Source: Candidatus Geothermocultor quzhuomuensis (GTDB taxonomy: Bacteria; Actinomycetota; Aquicultoria; Geothermocultorales; Geothermocultoraceae). From it: a stretch of 64,000 bases of DNA. How positions within the stretch are numbered: the first letter of the stretch is position 1; each line of letters starts with the position of its first letter. The translations under genes and the position numbers were made by a program. The stretch is taken from NCBI GenBank assembly GCA_015711795.1, contig JACVJC010000005.1, positions 1 to 64,000 on the forward strand, read 5' to 3'. Below are positions 32,757 through 42,789 of the stretch, piece by piece. The notes under the pieces are model-generated. The model worked only from the letters and a program-made list of their open reading frames with translations, searched no databases and was not told the origin of the DNA.

Positions 32757-35569
32757 TAAGAACCTCCCTTTACCTTATCAAGTTTTTCTATTACTCTTAT
32801 GCATTCACTGCAAAGAGAAGGGTATTGGGGGTTTTCCCCAGTTGACTTTCTGTAATTCCAACACCTTTCACATTTATTTGTTTTAACCCTCGCCACCATT
32901 ACAACTAAGCCTTTCAAGGTTTCACTGTGATAAATTATTTTATTTAAATTTTCCTCTTCAGTAAAATCGGCATCTTGAGCTAATAAGTTTACTTCAGAAA
33001 CGATAAAAATGGTAGGTAAGAGAGCACAATAGTCTTGAATTAATTCCCCTTGGCTTCCCTCAGCTTTCAAAATAATACTCGCTTCTAGTGAATCCTTTAT
33101 TATTCCATGGTCGCGGGCTCTTTCCAAAGCTTTTAAAACCTCACTTCTAATTGAAAGCAGTTTCTCCCACCTTTCCTCAATAACCTTATCAAGATATTTG
33201 GAATTTACAGTAGGCCACTTACTTAAATGAACACTCTTTGCTCCCTCTTTGACTTCTTCAGGCAAATGCTGCCAGATTTCTTCGCAGGTAAATGTTAATA
33301 TAGGTGATAAAATTTTAGTTAAGTTTACAAGAATTTCTAACAAAGCAGTTTGAGCAGATCTTCTCTCCTTTGAGGAAGGTAAAGTAGTATAAAGGCGATC
33401 TTTTAAAACATCAAAATAAAATGCACTTAAGTCATTAGCACAAAAGAAATTAATACTCTGAAAAACAAGGTGAAAGCGATATTGGCGATAATAATTATCG
33501 ACTTTATCGATAAGACGATTGATCTTAAGAAGAGCCCATTTGTCAATTTCCTCCATTTCTTGATAAAGAACTGAGTCTCTTTTAAGGTCAAAGTCATACA
33601 AATTACCTATGATAAACCGAGCAGTATTTCGAATGCGCCGATAGACCTCAACTAATCTTTGAAGTATCTCATTGGAAACAGCAACATCAGAAGAGAAATC
33701 AGAGGAAGCAACCCAAATTCTAAGAATATCAGCCCCAAGTTTTTTTATTACTTCTAATGGATCAATTACATTCCCTAAGGATTTTGACATCTTCCTTCCT
33801 TCTTCATCGACGACAAAACCGTGAGTTAAGACGGTACGGTATGGTGGAGCATTTTTACACCCAACAGAGGTCAAGAGTGACGATTGGAACCAGCCTCGAT
33901 GCTGGTCACTTCCCTCAACATAAAGGTCAGCTGGCCAAGATAATTCCTTCCTCTTTTCTAAAACTGCAGCATGACTAATACCTGATTCAAACCAAACATC
34001 AAAAATATCAGTTTCCTTGGTAAACTTGTTACCACCACAATTTGTGCAACTAATTTCAAAACTTAAAATCTCATCGGCTTTCTTGCGAAACCAAGAATCA
34101 GCTCCTTCTTTCCTAAACAATTCAGCAACAACTGCTATTGTTTTTTCCGTTATTAATTCTTTACCGCAACTTTCACAGTAAAAAATGGGAAGAGGTACCC
34201 CCCAAGAGCGCTGACGAGAGATGCACCAATCTGGTCTTTCCTCAACCATAGAGGTAATTCGATTGATGCTCCATTCAGGGATCCATTCTACCTCCTTAAT
34301 AGCTTGAAGTGTTTTTCGGCGAAGATTGAATTCTTTATCCATAGAAATAAACCATTGTTCAGTAGCTCTAAAGATAACTGGATTTTTACAGCGCCAACAG
34401 TGGGGGTAAGAATGGGTCACTTGCTCACTTCTAACTAACAATTCTCTCTTTTCTAAGTCATCAATAATTAAATCATTAGCCTTGTAGATATGATTTCCTT
34501 TGAACTTCCCAGCTTCTTCAGTAAAATAACCTCGATTATCAACAGGCATAGGGGAAGGGAGATTGTACTTTAAACCAATTTGGTAATCTTCTTCGCCATG
34601 ACCAGGAGCAATATGAACACAACCAGTTCCTTCATCTAAAGAAACAAAATCAGCTAAAATAACTTGTGAAGACTTTTCCTCAAAAAGAACATGAGTGCAA
34701 TGTAATCCTTCTAGCTCTTTACCTTTAAAATCTCTAACAACCTCGTATTTCTCAAAAAATTTATCCACAAGGTTGTAACCTAAAATAAAAATTTGGTTCT
34801 CTACTTTAATAGCTTGGTATTTTGCCTCTGGGTGAAGAGCAATAGCAACATTAGCCGGTAAGGTCCAAGGGGTTGTAGTCCAAATGAGAAAGTATGAAGA
34901 GCTCCCACTAAACAGCTCGTCTTTTAAAGGGAACTTAATAACAATTGAAGGTGATAATTTTTCACTATATTCAATTTCTGCTTCAGCTAATGCTGTCTCG
35001 CAATGATAGCACCAGTAAATTGGTTTTCTTCCTTTATAAATAAGACCTCTTTGGTAAAGTTCTCCAAAAACCTCAATATTAGTAGCCTCGTATTCAAAAT
35101 CTAATGTCAAGTAAGGTTTCTTCCAATCCCCAAAAATTCCCAGCCTTTTAAATTGTTCCTTTTGCCTCTCGACAAAATGAAGGGCATATTCCTTGCACTT
35201 TTTGCGAAATTCCTCTTGATTTACCTTCCACTTCTCGATCCTAAGCTTCTTTTCAACTTCATATTCAATTGGCTGTCCATGGCAGTCCCAACCTGGTACA
35301 AAGGGAACAAAATGGCCTTTGAGGATATTGTATCGCACAATAAAGTCTTTTAAAACTTTATTAAGAGTCGTCCCAAGATGAATATCTCCATTAGCATAAG
35401 GAGGGCCATCATGCAAAATAAAAGGTTTTCCTAACTTATTTTGCTCAATGATAAGTTTATATAGGTCGATTTCTTCCCAAAATTTTAAAAATTCAAGCTC
35501 ACGAAGAGCTAAATCTGCTTTCATAGGAAAATCAGTTCGAGGAAGATTAAGTGTTTCTTTGTAATTCAC
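32756..35569 (-). CDS. ileS: Isoleucyl-tRNA synthetase
   Basis: The 937-residue class I synthetase has the HIGH-type motif PPYANGDIHLGTTLNKVLKD (about 58), the editing domain, the WQFI-type region, the KMSKS loop GRKMSKSLGNVIDP (about 605) and a C-terminal zinc site CERCWNYR...LCSECIRV. It charges tRNA-Ile and edits valine. No T-box leader is visible upstream. It begins the stretch ileS-traR-lspA-lgt-rluD-dagK. Confidence 0.97.
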   Translation of the reverse strand: MNYKETLNLPRTDFPMKADLALRELEFLKFWEEIDLYKLIIEQNKLGKPFILHDGPPYANGDIHLGTTLNKVLKDFIVRYNILKGHFVPFVPGWDCHGQPIEYEVEKKLRIEKWKVNQEEFRKKCKEYALHFVERQKEQFKRLGIFGDWKKPYLTLDFEYEATNIEVFGELYQRGLIYKGRKPIYWCYHCETALAEAEIEYSEKLSPSIVIKFPLKDELFSGSSSYFLIWTTTPWTLPANVAIALHPEAKYQAIKVENQIFILGYNLVDKFFEKYEVVRDFKGKELEGLHCTHVLFEEKSSQVILADFVSLDEGTGCVHIAPGHGEEDYQIGLKYNLPSPMPVDNRGYFTEEAGKFKGNHIYKANDLIIDDLEKRELLVRSEQVTHSYPHCWRCKNPVIFRATEQWFISMDKEFNLRRKTLQAIKEVEWIPEWSINRITSMVEERPDWCISRQRSWGVPLPIFYCESCGKELITEKTIAVVAELFRKEGADSWFRKKADEILSFEISCTNCGGNKFTKETDIFDVWFESGISHAAVLEKRKELSWPADLYVEGSDQHRGWFQSSLLTSVGCKNAPPYRTVLTHGFVVDEEGRKMSKSLGNVIDPLEVIKKLGADILRIWVASSDFSSDVAVSNEILQRLVEVYRRIRNTARFIIGNLYDFDLKRDSVLYQEMEEIDKWALLKINRLIDKVDNYYRQYRFHLVFQSINFFCANDLSAFYFDVLKDRLYTTLPSSKERRSAQTALLEILVNLTKILSPILTFTCEEIWQHLPEEVKEGAKSVHLSKWPTVNSKYLDKVIEERWEKLLSIRSEVLKALERARDHGIIKDSLEASIILKAEGSQGELIQDYCALLPTIFIVSEVNLLAQDADFTEEENLNKIIYHSETLKGLVVMVARVKTNKCERCWNYRKSTGENPQYPSLCSECIRVIEKLDKVKGGS

Positions 35570-35645
35570 TTTGCCTCCAATTTAATATGACTGAAACATC
35601 ATAATTTCTTTAGTGAGTATATAAAAGTGGAAAAACTTTGGGAAA

Positions 35646-35674
35646 AAGCTATCACAGCTAAAGAAAGTTGTCAA
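35646..35674 (-). promoter_or_regulatory. Possible promoter of ileS
   Basis: On the minus strand TTGACA is followed after 17 bases by TAGCTT, about 77 bp before the ileS start. The -35 is perfect, the -10 is weak. It lies in the 230-bp gap between divIVA and ileS, the largest break in the operon. Confidence 0.45.
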
Positions 35675-35802
35675 TCCATTGCACTGATATCAAACCTTGA
35701 TTTTGAAGAAAAGTTTGAAAAAAGTTAGAAGAGAATTTTTTGTAAGAATTATTTTTTCTCCTTTTCTCACCTTTTATTATTCCAATAGAATTTTTCTTGA
35801 CC

Positions 35803-36510
35803 TTACTCTTCTTTATCCCCCATACTCTCTTGGTTCTCACCCTTTTCTTCTCTTTCTTCCTCTAATAATTCTTCTTCACCTTCCCACTCTTCAATCTCAC
35901 CTTGAGATTCTTCTAGTGACTCTTCGTTAATTATTCCTTCTTCTAAAGCTACTTCCTCAGACATCTCCCCAATAATTTCTGGTACTTCTTCTGTCTCTCC
36001 TTTTTCCTCCACTGAGACTGGAACTTCTGCCTTTTCTTGAGGAAGAACTGGTAATTTCTCAGCTTCTCTACTAAGCTCTTCCGCTGATGAGGCATAACTT
36101 TCTAGCAAAGTGTGAAATCTCTCCTTAAAATCATTAGCCAGCTTTTTGAGTGAATTTATTTCTGCTTGCTGTTCTTGTTTTTGAGTAAAAGCTTCTTGAA
36201 TAATTTCCTTAGCTTTCAGTTCAGCATCTCGAATAATCAACTCGGCAGCTCTTCGCGCATTATTTTGAATCTCCTCAGCAGACTTTTGAGCAGCCAACAT
36301 AGTGTCTTGGAGGGTTTGCTCAAAATTTTCATATTGCGCCAGCTTTTTCTGCAACCTTTCTACTTGTTCCTTCAAATCAATATTTTCTTGAAATAGTCTT
36401 TCAAATTCAGTAGCAACCTCATCTAAGAAAGAATCAACTTCTTCCTCATTGTAGCCACGAATTCCCCGCCTAAATTCTTTTTGATGAATATCCAAAGGGG
36501 TTAACCTCAT
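35803..36510 (-). CDS. divIVA: DivIVA-domain cell division/polarity protein
   Basis: The N-terminus MRLTPLDIHQKEFRRGIRGY is the DivIVA membrane-binding region, followed by NEEEVDSFLDEVATEFERL and a long coiled coil to about residue 155. The last 70 residues are unusually acidic and glutamate-rich (EEWEGEEELLEEEREEKGE). DivIVA marks negatively curved membrane at septa and poles. Placed after yggT in the canonical division cluster. Confidence 0.93.
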   Translation of the reverse strand: MRLTPLDIHQKEFRRGIRGYNEEEVDSFLDEVATEFERLFQENIDLKEQVERLQKKLAQYENFEQTLQDTMLAAQKSAEEIQNNARRAAELIIRDAELKAKEIIQEAFTQKQEQQAEINSLKKLANDFKERFHTLLESYASSAEELSREAEKLPVLPQEKAEVPVSVEEKGETEEVPEIIGEMSEEVALEEGIINEESLEESQGEIEEWEGEEELLEEEREEKGENQESMGDKEE

Positions 36511-36523
36511 CTTTAACCTCCTC

Positions 36524-36805
36524 TCATAAGCTCAACAATAATCTGACAAGAAAATTGTGAAGAATTTCTAAACAAACTAGGGCAATAAAAGGGGTAAGAT
36601 CTAAGCCAATGCCTCCCAATTCAACAATAGGGATATAACGGCGGAAAAAGGAAAAGATTGGATCAGTGACATCGTAAACAAAATCTAACACTTTTCCAGC
36701 TCCACCTCCTAGAGAGATAGGAACCCAAGAATGAATTACCCTTACCAATATCATTAGGTACATCAACCAAAATATAACATCGACGAATGAGATTATCAAT
36801 TTCAA
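36524..36805 (-). CDS. yggT: YggT family membrane protein
   Basis: A 93-residue protein with two membrane helices and the YggT motif MYLMILVRVIHSWVPIS and FVYDVTDPIFSFFRRYIP. YggT is a conserved member of the sepF-proC-yggT-divIVA cluster. Its role is not settled; proposed in division or osmotic adaptation. Confidence 0.9.
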   Translation of the reverse strand: MKLIISFVDVIFWLMYLMILVRVIHSWVPISLGGGAGKVLDFVYDVTDPIFSFFRRYIPIVELGGIGLDLTPFIALVCLEILHNFLVRLLLSL

Positions 36806-36817
36806 TTTTTACCACTC

Positions 36818-37615
36818 TCATCCCATTTCTTTAGCTCTTTTAATTGCTTTTTTAACCCCTTTAAAAATCGCCCTTTTTAAACCCTCTTCTTCAAAAGCTT
36901 CTAAAGCAGCGATGGTTGTCCCACCTGGAGATGTCACCATGTCAATTAACAAAGCAGGATGTTTTCCTGTCTCCTTTAACATGTAACCAGCTCCAATTAA
37001 AGTTTCAACTACTAACTTAGTAGAAATTTCCCTTGGTAGACCAGCTTTTAAGCCTGCCTCAACTAAACTCTCAACAAAATAGTAAAAGTAAGCTGGTCCG
37101 CAACCACTTAAAGCCATAGCTTCATTTTGATACTTCTCATCAAGAAAAATAACCTCCCCAACTGCCTTAAAAACTCTCTCCACTACATCTTTTACTTGAG
37201 AAGAAACATTTTTGCCTAATGAAATAACAGACATCCCACGACCAATAAGAGCAGGTGTATTGGGCATAACTCGAACCAACTCAACTTCTTCCCCCAACTT
37301 CTGACAAAAATAACTAGTAGGAATACCCGCCACAATAGAAACTAAAATCTTTTTCTTAAAATCAGCCGAAGTTATTTCTTCCAAAACATCATTAAGTTGC
37401 TGAGGTTTAACTGCAAAAATAATGATGTCGCCTTTCTCAACAGCTTGGATATTGTTTTCAGCAGCTTCAACTCCGTAAGCTTTTTTAAGAAAAGAGGTTC
37501 TTTCCCTCCGAATATCACTAACCATAATTTCACTGGGATTAAAAGCTCCACTGGCTATTAATCCTTTAGTTAGTGCTTCTCCCATCTGGCCAGCACCAAT
37601 GATTGAGACTTTCAT
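36818..37615 (-). CDS. proC: Pyrroline-5-carboxylate reductase
   Basis: 265 residues: N-terminal Rossmann domain with SIIGAGQMGEALTKGLIASG, FAVKPQQLNDVL, RVMPNTPALIGRGMSVI, and the C-terminal signature ALSGCGPAYFYYFVESL and MVTSPGGTTIAALEAFEE. Catalyses the last step of proline synthesis. Its place in the division cluster is conserved. Confidence 0.95.
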   Translation of the reverse strand: MKVSIIGAGQMGEALTKGLIASGAFNPSEIMVSDIRRERTSFLKKAYGVEAAENNIQAVEKGDIIIFAVKPQQLNDVLEEITSADFKKKILVSIVAGIPTSYFCQKLGEEVELVRVMPNTPALIGRGMSVISLGKNVSSQVKDVVERVFKAVGEVIFLDEKYQNEAMALSGCGPAYFYYFVESLVEAGLKAGLPREISTKLVVETLIGAGYMLKETGKHPALLIDMVTSPGGTTIAALEAFEEEGLKRAIFKGVKKAIKRAKEMG

Positions 37616-37678
37616 CTTTTCTCCTTTTTAAAAGAACTAATCTTAACTATTCCCATTCAAAGAGAGTCAATTCTTTGA

Positions 37679-38119
37679 TTAAAATTGGTTAAAAATTTTT
37701 TCTTGAAGTTTCCTCTTTTCTTCAGGACCAATTTCAACATTTTTTGGGGTAATGACAAATACTTTATTAGCAATAGGAGTAATGGCACCATTTAAGGCAT
37801 AAACAATACCACTAGCAAAATCAACAACCCTTTTAGAAACTTCCTTATCTGTATCTTGAAGATTTATTATCACTGGAATGCCCGCTTTAAACTTATCAGC
37901 AATTGATTGAGCATCATTAAAAGTTCGAGGTTCAACAATGTGAACTTGCATAGAAACTGGCACTGGCTGGAGATTCCTTCTCTCCCGATAATACTCCCGA
38001 TTAATCTTCCGAACCCGAGCAATTCCCTCTTCAACTAGCTCCTCGTCTTCTTCCTCCTCAACTAAGCCTAAAAAAGAAAGGGTTTTTTGTAAAAAATCTT
38101 TCATTTTAAACTCCTCCAA
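37679..38119 (-). CDS. sepF: Cell division protein SepF
   Basis: The 146-residue protein has an N-terminal amphipathic segment (MKDFLQKTLSFLGL, membrane-binding), a charged linker and the SepF core VEPRTFNDAQSIADKFKAG, PVIINLQDTDKEVSKRVVDF and GAITPIANKVFVITP. SepF anchors FtsZ to the membrane in Gram-positive bacteria lacking FtsA or alongside it. Overlaps yggS by 14 bp. Confidence 0.95.
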   Translation of the reverse strand: MEEFKMKDFLQKTLSFLGLVEEEEDEELVEEGIARVRKINREYYRERRNLQPVPVSMQVHIVEPRTFNDAQSIADKFKAGIPVIINLQDTDKEVSKRVVDFASGIVYALNGAITPIANKVFVITPKNVEIGPEEKRKLQEKIFNQF

Positions 38120-38786
38120 AAATTGCTCTCCCCAAACGAATCATATTAGAACCTTCCTCAATAGCAACCTCAAAATCATTACTCATTCCCAAAGAGAGAT
38201 ACTTTATCTCAAAATTTTCTCCCTTTATTCTTTTTGCTTTTTCAAACAATTCTCTCATTTTTCTAAAATAAGGTCTAGTTTTCTCCGGTTCAACAAAGGG
38301 TGCAATAGCCATAAGCCCCATTATTTTGAGGTTTTTGTAAAATGCCAAGCTTTTTAAAAAAGAGATTGTCTCTTCTTCTTTTACTCCATATTTGCTTTCT
38401 TCGCCTGAAATATTGACTTCTACTAATAACTCTTGCACTTTACCAACCTTCTTTGCCCTTTTATCAATCTCCTCAGCCAGTTTTAAATTATCTAAAGAGT
38501 GAATGAGGTCAATTGAGTTAACAATATACTTAACCTTATTGCGTTGAAGGTAACCTACAAAATGCCATTTTATTTTCTCCTCTTTTAAGAGGGGATACTT
38601 TTCGAGAAATTCCTGAACTCGATTTTCTCCTATCTCAGTTATCCCTTCCTCAATAGCTTCTTTAATTTTAAGAACAGGTACATTTTTAGTCACTGCGATT
38701 AGTCTTATTTCTTCTGGTTTTCGTCCTGCTTGTTTTGCCGCTTTATTAATTATCTCCCTTACCTTAAGGATATTTTCTTTTATCAT
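38106..38786 (-). CDS. yggS: YggS family PLP homeostasis protein
   Basis: 226 residues forming a single TIM-barrel that binds pyridoxal phosphate: IAVTKNVPVLKIKEAIEEG with the PLP lysine, IGENRVQEFLEKY, WHFVGYLQRNKVKYI and LSLGMSNDFEVAIEEGSNMI. It controls free PLP levels. Normally this gene follows pgeF directly; here the whole pst-phoU block lies between them. Confidence 0.95.
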   Translation of the reverse strand: MIKENILKVREIINKAAKQAGRKPEEIRLIAVTKNVPVLKIKEAIEEGITEIGENRVQEFLEKYPLLKEEKIKWHFVGYLQRNKVKYIVNSIDLIHSLDNLKLAEEIDKRAKKVGKVQELLVEVNISGEESKYGVKEEETISFLKSLAFYKNLKIMGLMAIAPFVEPEKTRPYFRKMRELFEKAKRIKGENFEIKYLSLGMSNDFEVAIEEGSNMIRLGRAIFGGV

Positions 38787-38826
38787 TTCTCAATGAAATT
38801 TTAAAGCTACCCTTTTCTTATTAATC

Positions 38827-39483
38827 TTAATCAAACTCCTTAAATTCTCCTGTAACAAGATATGCAACCCTCTCACCAATATCAACTGCATGATCAGCAA
38901 TTCTCTCTAAATATCGAGAAATCAAAACCATAGTAGTTGCCCAATCCAATGAATGTTCCTCGGCTGAGCAACGAGCCAACGCCTTAAAGAAATCTTTAAA
39001 AAGACCATCGATTGGTTCGTCCAGTTTGGGCAATTCTTCAGCCAACTTAAGGTCATTTTTTTCAAAGGCTTCAATACTTGCACTGACTACCTGACGAGTG
39101 TGTTCACCCATTTTAGAAATAAGCTCAACTAAAGAGTTCTCTCTTTCACTCGGTATCTTAGTTAAATGCTTTACTGCTTTAGCCATATTAAAAGCCAAGT
39201 CACCCATTCTCTCTAAATGTATTGAGATGAAAAGAACTGAATGAATTAATCTTAAATCTCTAGCAACCGGGCTTTGAGTAGCAACCAAACTAATTCCTTT
39301 TTCTTCAATCTCTATTGTTTTCTTGTCTATTAAATCGTCGTTTTGGAAAACAGCATTTGCTTTTTCTGCGTTTCCTTCAATAACTGCTTCCAAAGCTAAA
39401 GCAATTGATTTTTCAACCTGTTTCCCAACCTCCACTACCTCCTTCTTTAAATCTTTCAGCTCCTCATGAAAACTTTTTCTCAT
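38827..39483 (-). CDS. phoU: Phosphate transport regulator PhoU
   Basis: 218 residues in two similar three-helix bundles, with FHEELKDLKKEVVEVGKQVE, FISIHLERMGDLAFNMAKAV and the second-repeat ISRYLERIADHAVDIGERV; the (E/D)xxxD pattern binds metal clusters. PhoU restrains PstSCAB and the PhoR kinase when phosphate is plentiful. It ends the pst block. No PhoR/PhoB genes are in the window. Confidence 0.95.
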   Translation of the reverse strand: MRKSFHEELKDLKKEVVEVGKQVEKSIALALEAVIEGNAEKANAVFQNDDLIDKKTIEIEEKGISLVATQSPVARDLRLIHSVLFISIHLERMGDLAFNMAKAVKHLTKIPSERENSLVELISKMGEHTRQVVSASIEAFEKNDLKLAEELPKLDEPIDGLFKDFFKALARCSAEEHSLDWATTMVLISRYLERIADHAVDIGERVAYLVTGEFKEFD

Positions 39484-39497
39484 CTTTCATCCTCCAT

Positions 39498-40274
39498 TTA
39501 TCCAAATCTTCCAGTAATATAATTTTCGGTTCTCTTATCTTTTGGATTAGTAAAAATAACCTCAGTTGAATCATATTCAATTAATTTAGCCGGCCCGTTA
39601 GTATTTTCAGCAAGAAGAAAAGCTGTAAAGTCAGAAACCCGAGCTGCTTGCATCATGTTATGGGTAACAATGATTATTGTGTAGCTTTGCTTTAATTCAT
39701 CTATTAAATCTTCTATTTTTTGTGTCGAGGTAGGGTCGATAGCCGAACAAGGCTCATCCATTAAAATTACTTCAGGATTAACCGCTAAAACGCGAGCAAT
39801 ACAAAGTCTCTGCTGTTGACCTCCAGAAAGAGAAAGGGCTGGCGTGTGAAGTTTATCTTTTACCTCTTTCCAAAGAGCAGCTTTATCCAAGCTCTTCTCA
39901 ACAATCTCATCCAACCTTTTTTTATCTTTTATCCCGTGAATCCGTGGACCGTAAGCTACATTTTCATAAACTGACATTGGAAATGGATTGGGATGTTGAA
40001 AAATCATTCCTACTCTTCTTCTCAAATCAGCAACATTTACTTCACCACTATAAATATCTTCTCCATCGAGGAAAATTTTTCCTTCTATCCGAGTTTCTTC
40101 TATCAGATCGTTCATCCGATTAAGGCACCTTAAAAAAGTTGATTTACCACATCCAGATGGACCAATAAAAGCCGTTACTTTATTAGCACTTATGTCAATA
40201 GTTATGTTCTCTAACGCTTTAAAGGTTCCATACCAAAAATCTAAATTTTGAACTTTAAAAGTTACCTTAACCAA
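39498..40274 (-). CDS. pstB: Phosphate ABC transporter ATPase PstB
   Basis: 258 residues: Walker [41 protein letters not shown] (the PstB-specific Q loop), signature LSGGQQQRL and Walker [14 protein letters not shown]. It powers PstCA. Motifs are complete. Confidence 0.97.
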   Translation of the reverse strand: MVKVTFKVQNLDFWYGTFKALENITIDISANKVTAFIGPSGCGKSTFLRCLNRMNDLIEETRIEGKIFLDGEDIYSGEVNVADLRRRVGMIFQHPNPFPMSVYENVAYGPRIHGIKDKKRLDEIVEKSLDKAALWKEVKDKLHTPALSLSGGQQQRLCIARVLAVNPEVILMDEPCSAIDPTSTQKIEDLIDELKQSYTIIIVTHNMMQAARVSDFTAFLLAENTNGPAKLIEYDSTEVIFTNPKDKRTENYITGRFG

Positions 40275-40290
40275 TTTTTTACCTCTCCTT

Positions 40291-41106
40291 TTAAATTCTT
40301 CTTACAAACAATCGGGCTGTTAAATTAAATCCCAATATAAATAAAAGTAACAAAAAGGAAGTCCCAAAAGCAATGTTTAAAGAAATTCCCTCAGTTGCTA
40401 AGAGGTAAAGGTGCAAAGTCATGGTGCGACCAGGGTCAGTTGGAAAAATTGGAATGTTAATTGCCATACCAGCTGTAAACATTACGGCTGCAGTCTCTCC
40501 AAAAGCTCTTCCTATCCCAAGGATAATCCCTGTTAATATTCGGCCGCTTGCAGCAGGTAAAATAATATTTTTAATAGTTTGCCACTTAGTTGCACCTAAA
40601 CCATAACTCCCCATGTAATAACTTTTAGGGACGCTTAAAATTGCCTCCTCTGTAGCTCTCATAACTATGGGTAAAATCATTAAAGCGAGAGTTAAAGCAC
40701 CAGAAAGCATTGAGAATCCCATCCTTAAAACTTCAACAAAAAAAGCCATTCCAAATAAGCCAAAAACAATAGAAGGAACAGAGGCTAACGAATCAGCCCC
40801 AAATCGAATTAACTTTACTACTTTTCCTTCATGTGCGTACTCCGTAAGGTAAATTGCTCCGCCAATAGCAATTGGAGAAACAATAATCCCAGCCAGAAGG
40901 GTAAGATAAAAAGTGGCAACAATAGTGGGGAAAATGCCCCCTTTCATTCTAATTCCCTCTGGAGAAGAAAAAATAAATTTTAAGCTTAAGGCAGGAGCCC
41001 CTTTAATGAAAATATAAAGAATTAAGATGAGTAAGATGATAACAACGGCTAAAGCTGAAATCCAGAGAATCAATAAAGCAATTTGATTTGCTAATCTTCT
41101 ATTCAT
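40291..41106 (-). CDS. pstA: Phosphate ABC transporter permease PstA
   Basis: 271 residues with six membrane helices and the EAA loop [20 protein letters not shown], then [35 protein letters not shown] is typical of PstA. One-base contact with pstC implies coupling. Confidence 0.95.
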   Translation of the reverse strand: MNRRLANQIALLILWISALAVVIILLILILYIFIKGAPALSLKFIFSSPEGIRMKGGIFPTIVATFYLTLLAGIIVSPIAIGGAIYLTEYAHEGKVVKLIRFGADSLASVPSIVFGLFGMAFFVEVLRMGFSMLSGALTLALMILPIVMRATEEAILSVPKSYYMGSYGLGATKWQTIKNIILPAASGRILTGIILGIGRAFGETAAVMFTAGMAINIPIFPTDPGRTMTLHLYLLATEGISLNIAFGTSFLLLLFILGFNLTARLFVRRI

Positions 41107-41948
41107 CAGGCTCTTTTCCTTAAAGAAAAAAATCTAACAAAAGCCACTAATAACATTGAGATTAAAAGGAGAACCAACCCCATTGAAAAAAGAGCAACTT
41201 GATGGTCGCCAGACGCATAAGACATATCCAAAGCAATGATGCTAGTTAAAGTGCTTACTCCATCCTTTAATGAGGTTGGAATAACTGGAGAATTGCCAAG
41301 AACCATTAAAACAGCCATTGTTTCACCAACAGCTCTCCCCAAGCCTAAAATAATAGCTGTAATAATTCCTTGAGAAGCAGCTGGCAAAATTATCTTCCAA
41401 ATAGTTTGCCAATGAGTCGCACCTAAAGCCATTGAGCTCATTTTAAATCCCTTAGGAACTGAAGAAATAGCATCTTCAGAAATTGTGGTAATAGTGGGAA
41501 GAATCATAATAGCTAAAACTATCCAGCCAGTGGCTAGAGAAAATCCTGAACCTCCAAAAATTTTACTGACAATAGGAACCAAAATAACAATGCCAAAAAA
41601 ACCATATATCACAGATGGAATCCCAGCTAAAAGTTCAACAGCGGGTCGGATAATTTTTTTAGCCTTTAAGGGAGCTATTTCAGCTAAAAAAATTGCTGTA
41701 GCTAAAGCTAAAGGTGTTCCAATTAAAAGAGCACCTAGAGTAACTAAAAAACTTCCAACAATAAAGGGAAAAATCTCAAACTTTCCTTTAGAAGGAATCC
41801 AGTTTGTTCCGAAAAGAAATTCAAGTAAATCAACCTTTTGAAAGATTGGAAAACCCTTAAAGCCTACGAAAAGGAAAATCATAAAAACACCAAGGATGGC
41901 AATTAAGGCTGAAAAAAGAAATAAAAAGTAAAGTATTTTCTCTTTAAT
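41106..41948 (-). CDS. pstC: Phosphate ABC transporter permease PstC (probable AUU start)
   Basis: The track starts at ATG 41882, inside the first membrane helix. The frame remains open 22 codons further to an ATT at 41948, seven bases after a perfect aggagg site that overlaps the end of pstS, with a TAA two codons before it. Starting there gives a full first helix (KILYFLFLFSALIAILGVF) and 280 residues. No ATG, GTG or TTG lies between. The EAA loop is TISEDAISSVPKGFKMSSMA and GRAVGETMAVLMVLGNS is conserved. Confidence 0.9.
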   Translation of the reverse strand: MKEKILYFLFLFSALIAILGVFMIFLFVGFKGFPIFQKVDLLEFLFGTNWIPSKGKFEIFPFIVGSFLVTLGALLIGTPLALATAIFLAEIAPLKAKKIIRPAVELLAGIPSVIYGFFGIVILVPIVSKIFGGSGFSLATGWIVLAIMILPTITTISEDAISSVPKGFKMSSMALGATHWQTIWKIILPAASQGIITAIILGLGRAVGETMAVLMVLGNSPVIPTSLKDGVSTLTSIIALDMSYASGDHQVALFSMGLVLLLISMLLVAFVRFFSLRKRA

Positions 41949-41959
41949 TTTTTACCCTC

Positions 41960-42772
41960 CTAAGGAGTAATAATTGGAACATATTCTCTGCTAACAATTT
42001 TATTTTGGACAGTTGAGCTTAAGACAAAATCGATAAAATCTTTAACCAATCCTTTTGGCTTTCCCTTAGTTAGAAAATGCAACTTTCGATAAAGTTCATA
42101 TTCCCCTTTCCTGACTGCTTCTCTAGTCGGATAAACTCCATTATATTTAATAACCTTAACTTCTTTGGTAACGTAGCTCAAAGAAATGTAGCCAATTGCT
42201 CTAGGGGTACGAGAAATAATAGAACGAACCTGCCCCGTGCCTGATTGAATTACTGCTTTCCTTAAAAACTCTTCTTCCCCCATCACTAATTTAGAAAAAG
42301 CCTCCCTCGTTCCAGAAGCTTCATCTCGATTTACTACCAATATTTCTTCATCATCACCACCAAATTTTTTCCAGTTGGTAATTTTTCCAGCAAAAATAGC
42401 TTTAACTTGTTCCTTATTTAAGCTTTCAACAGGATTAGATTTATTAACAATGATAGCAATGGCATCAATAGCCACAGGGATATCTACCAGACCAAGATTT
42501 TTTTCCTCCTCTTTTAACTCTCGAGACGAGGTTCCAATGTCAACTACTCCTCTAGCGACTGCTTCAATTCCAGCACTTGAACCACCACCTTGAACATTTA
42601 TTTTTATACCACCATGCTTTTTCATATAAACTTCAGCAACTCCTTGAGTTAAAGGAAGAAGAGTGGTTGAGCCAGCTATATTTAATGTATTTACCCTTCT
42701 TTCGCTCATACATCCATAATTAAAGAGCAAGAAAGATAAAAATAATAGATAAAATATTCTTCTCTTCCTCAA
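41960..42772 (-). CDS. pstS: Phosphate-binding lipoprotein PstS
   Basis: The track ORF runs back into pgeF; the likely start is TTG 42772, with ggagtg eight bases before it, giving RKRRIFYLLFLSFLLFNYGC, a lipoprotein signal with its lipobox Cys. The mature protein has the phosphate-binding pattern NIAGSTTLLPLTQGVAEVY, GGGSSAGIEAVARGVVDIG and NRDEASGTREAFSKLV. It captures phosphate outside the membrane for PstCAB. It lies 17 bp after pgeF. Confidence 0.93.
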   Translation of the reverse strand: MRKRRIFYLLFLSFLLFNYGCMSERRVNTLNIAGSTTLLPLTQGVAEVYMKKHGGIKINVQGGGSSAGIEAVARGVVDIGTSSRELKEEEKNLGLVDIPVAIDAIAIIVNKSNPVESLNKEQVKAIFAGKITNWKKFGGDDEEILVVNRDEASGTREAFSKLVMGEEEFLRKAVIQSGTGQVRSIISRTPRAIGYISLSYVTKEVKVIKYNGVYPTREAVRKGEYELYRKLHFLTKGKPKGLVKDFIDFVLSSTVQNKIVSREYVPIITP

Positions 42773-42789
42773 AGTTAAATCACTCCATA

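Noticed and set aside
35570-35802. T-box leader before ileS
   Set aside because: No T-box consensus (TGGNACC) or terminator/antiterminator pair is visible; only a weak promoter.
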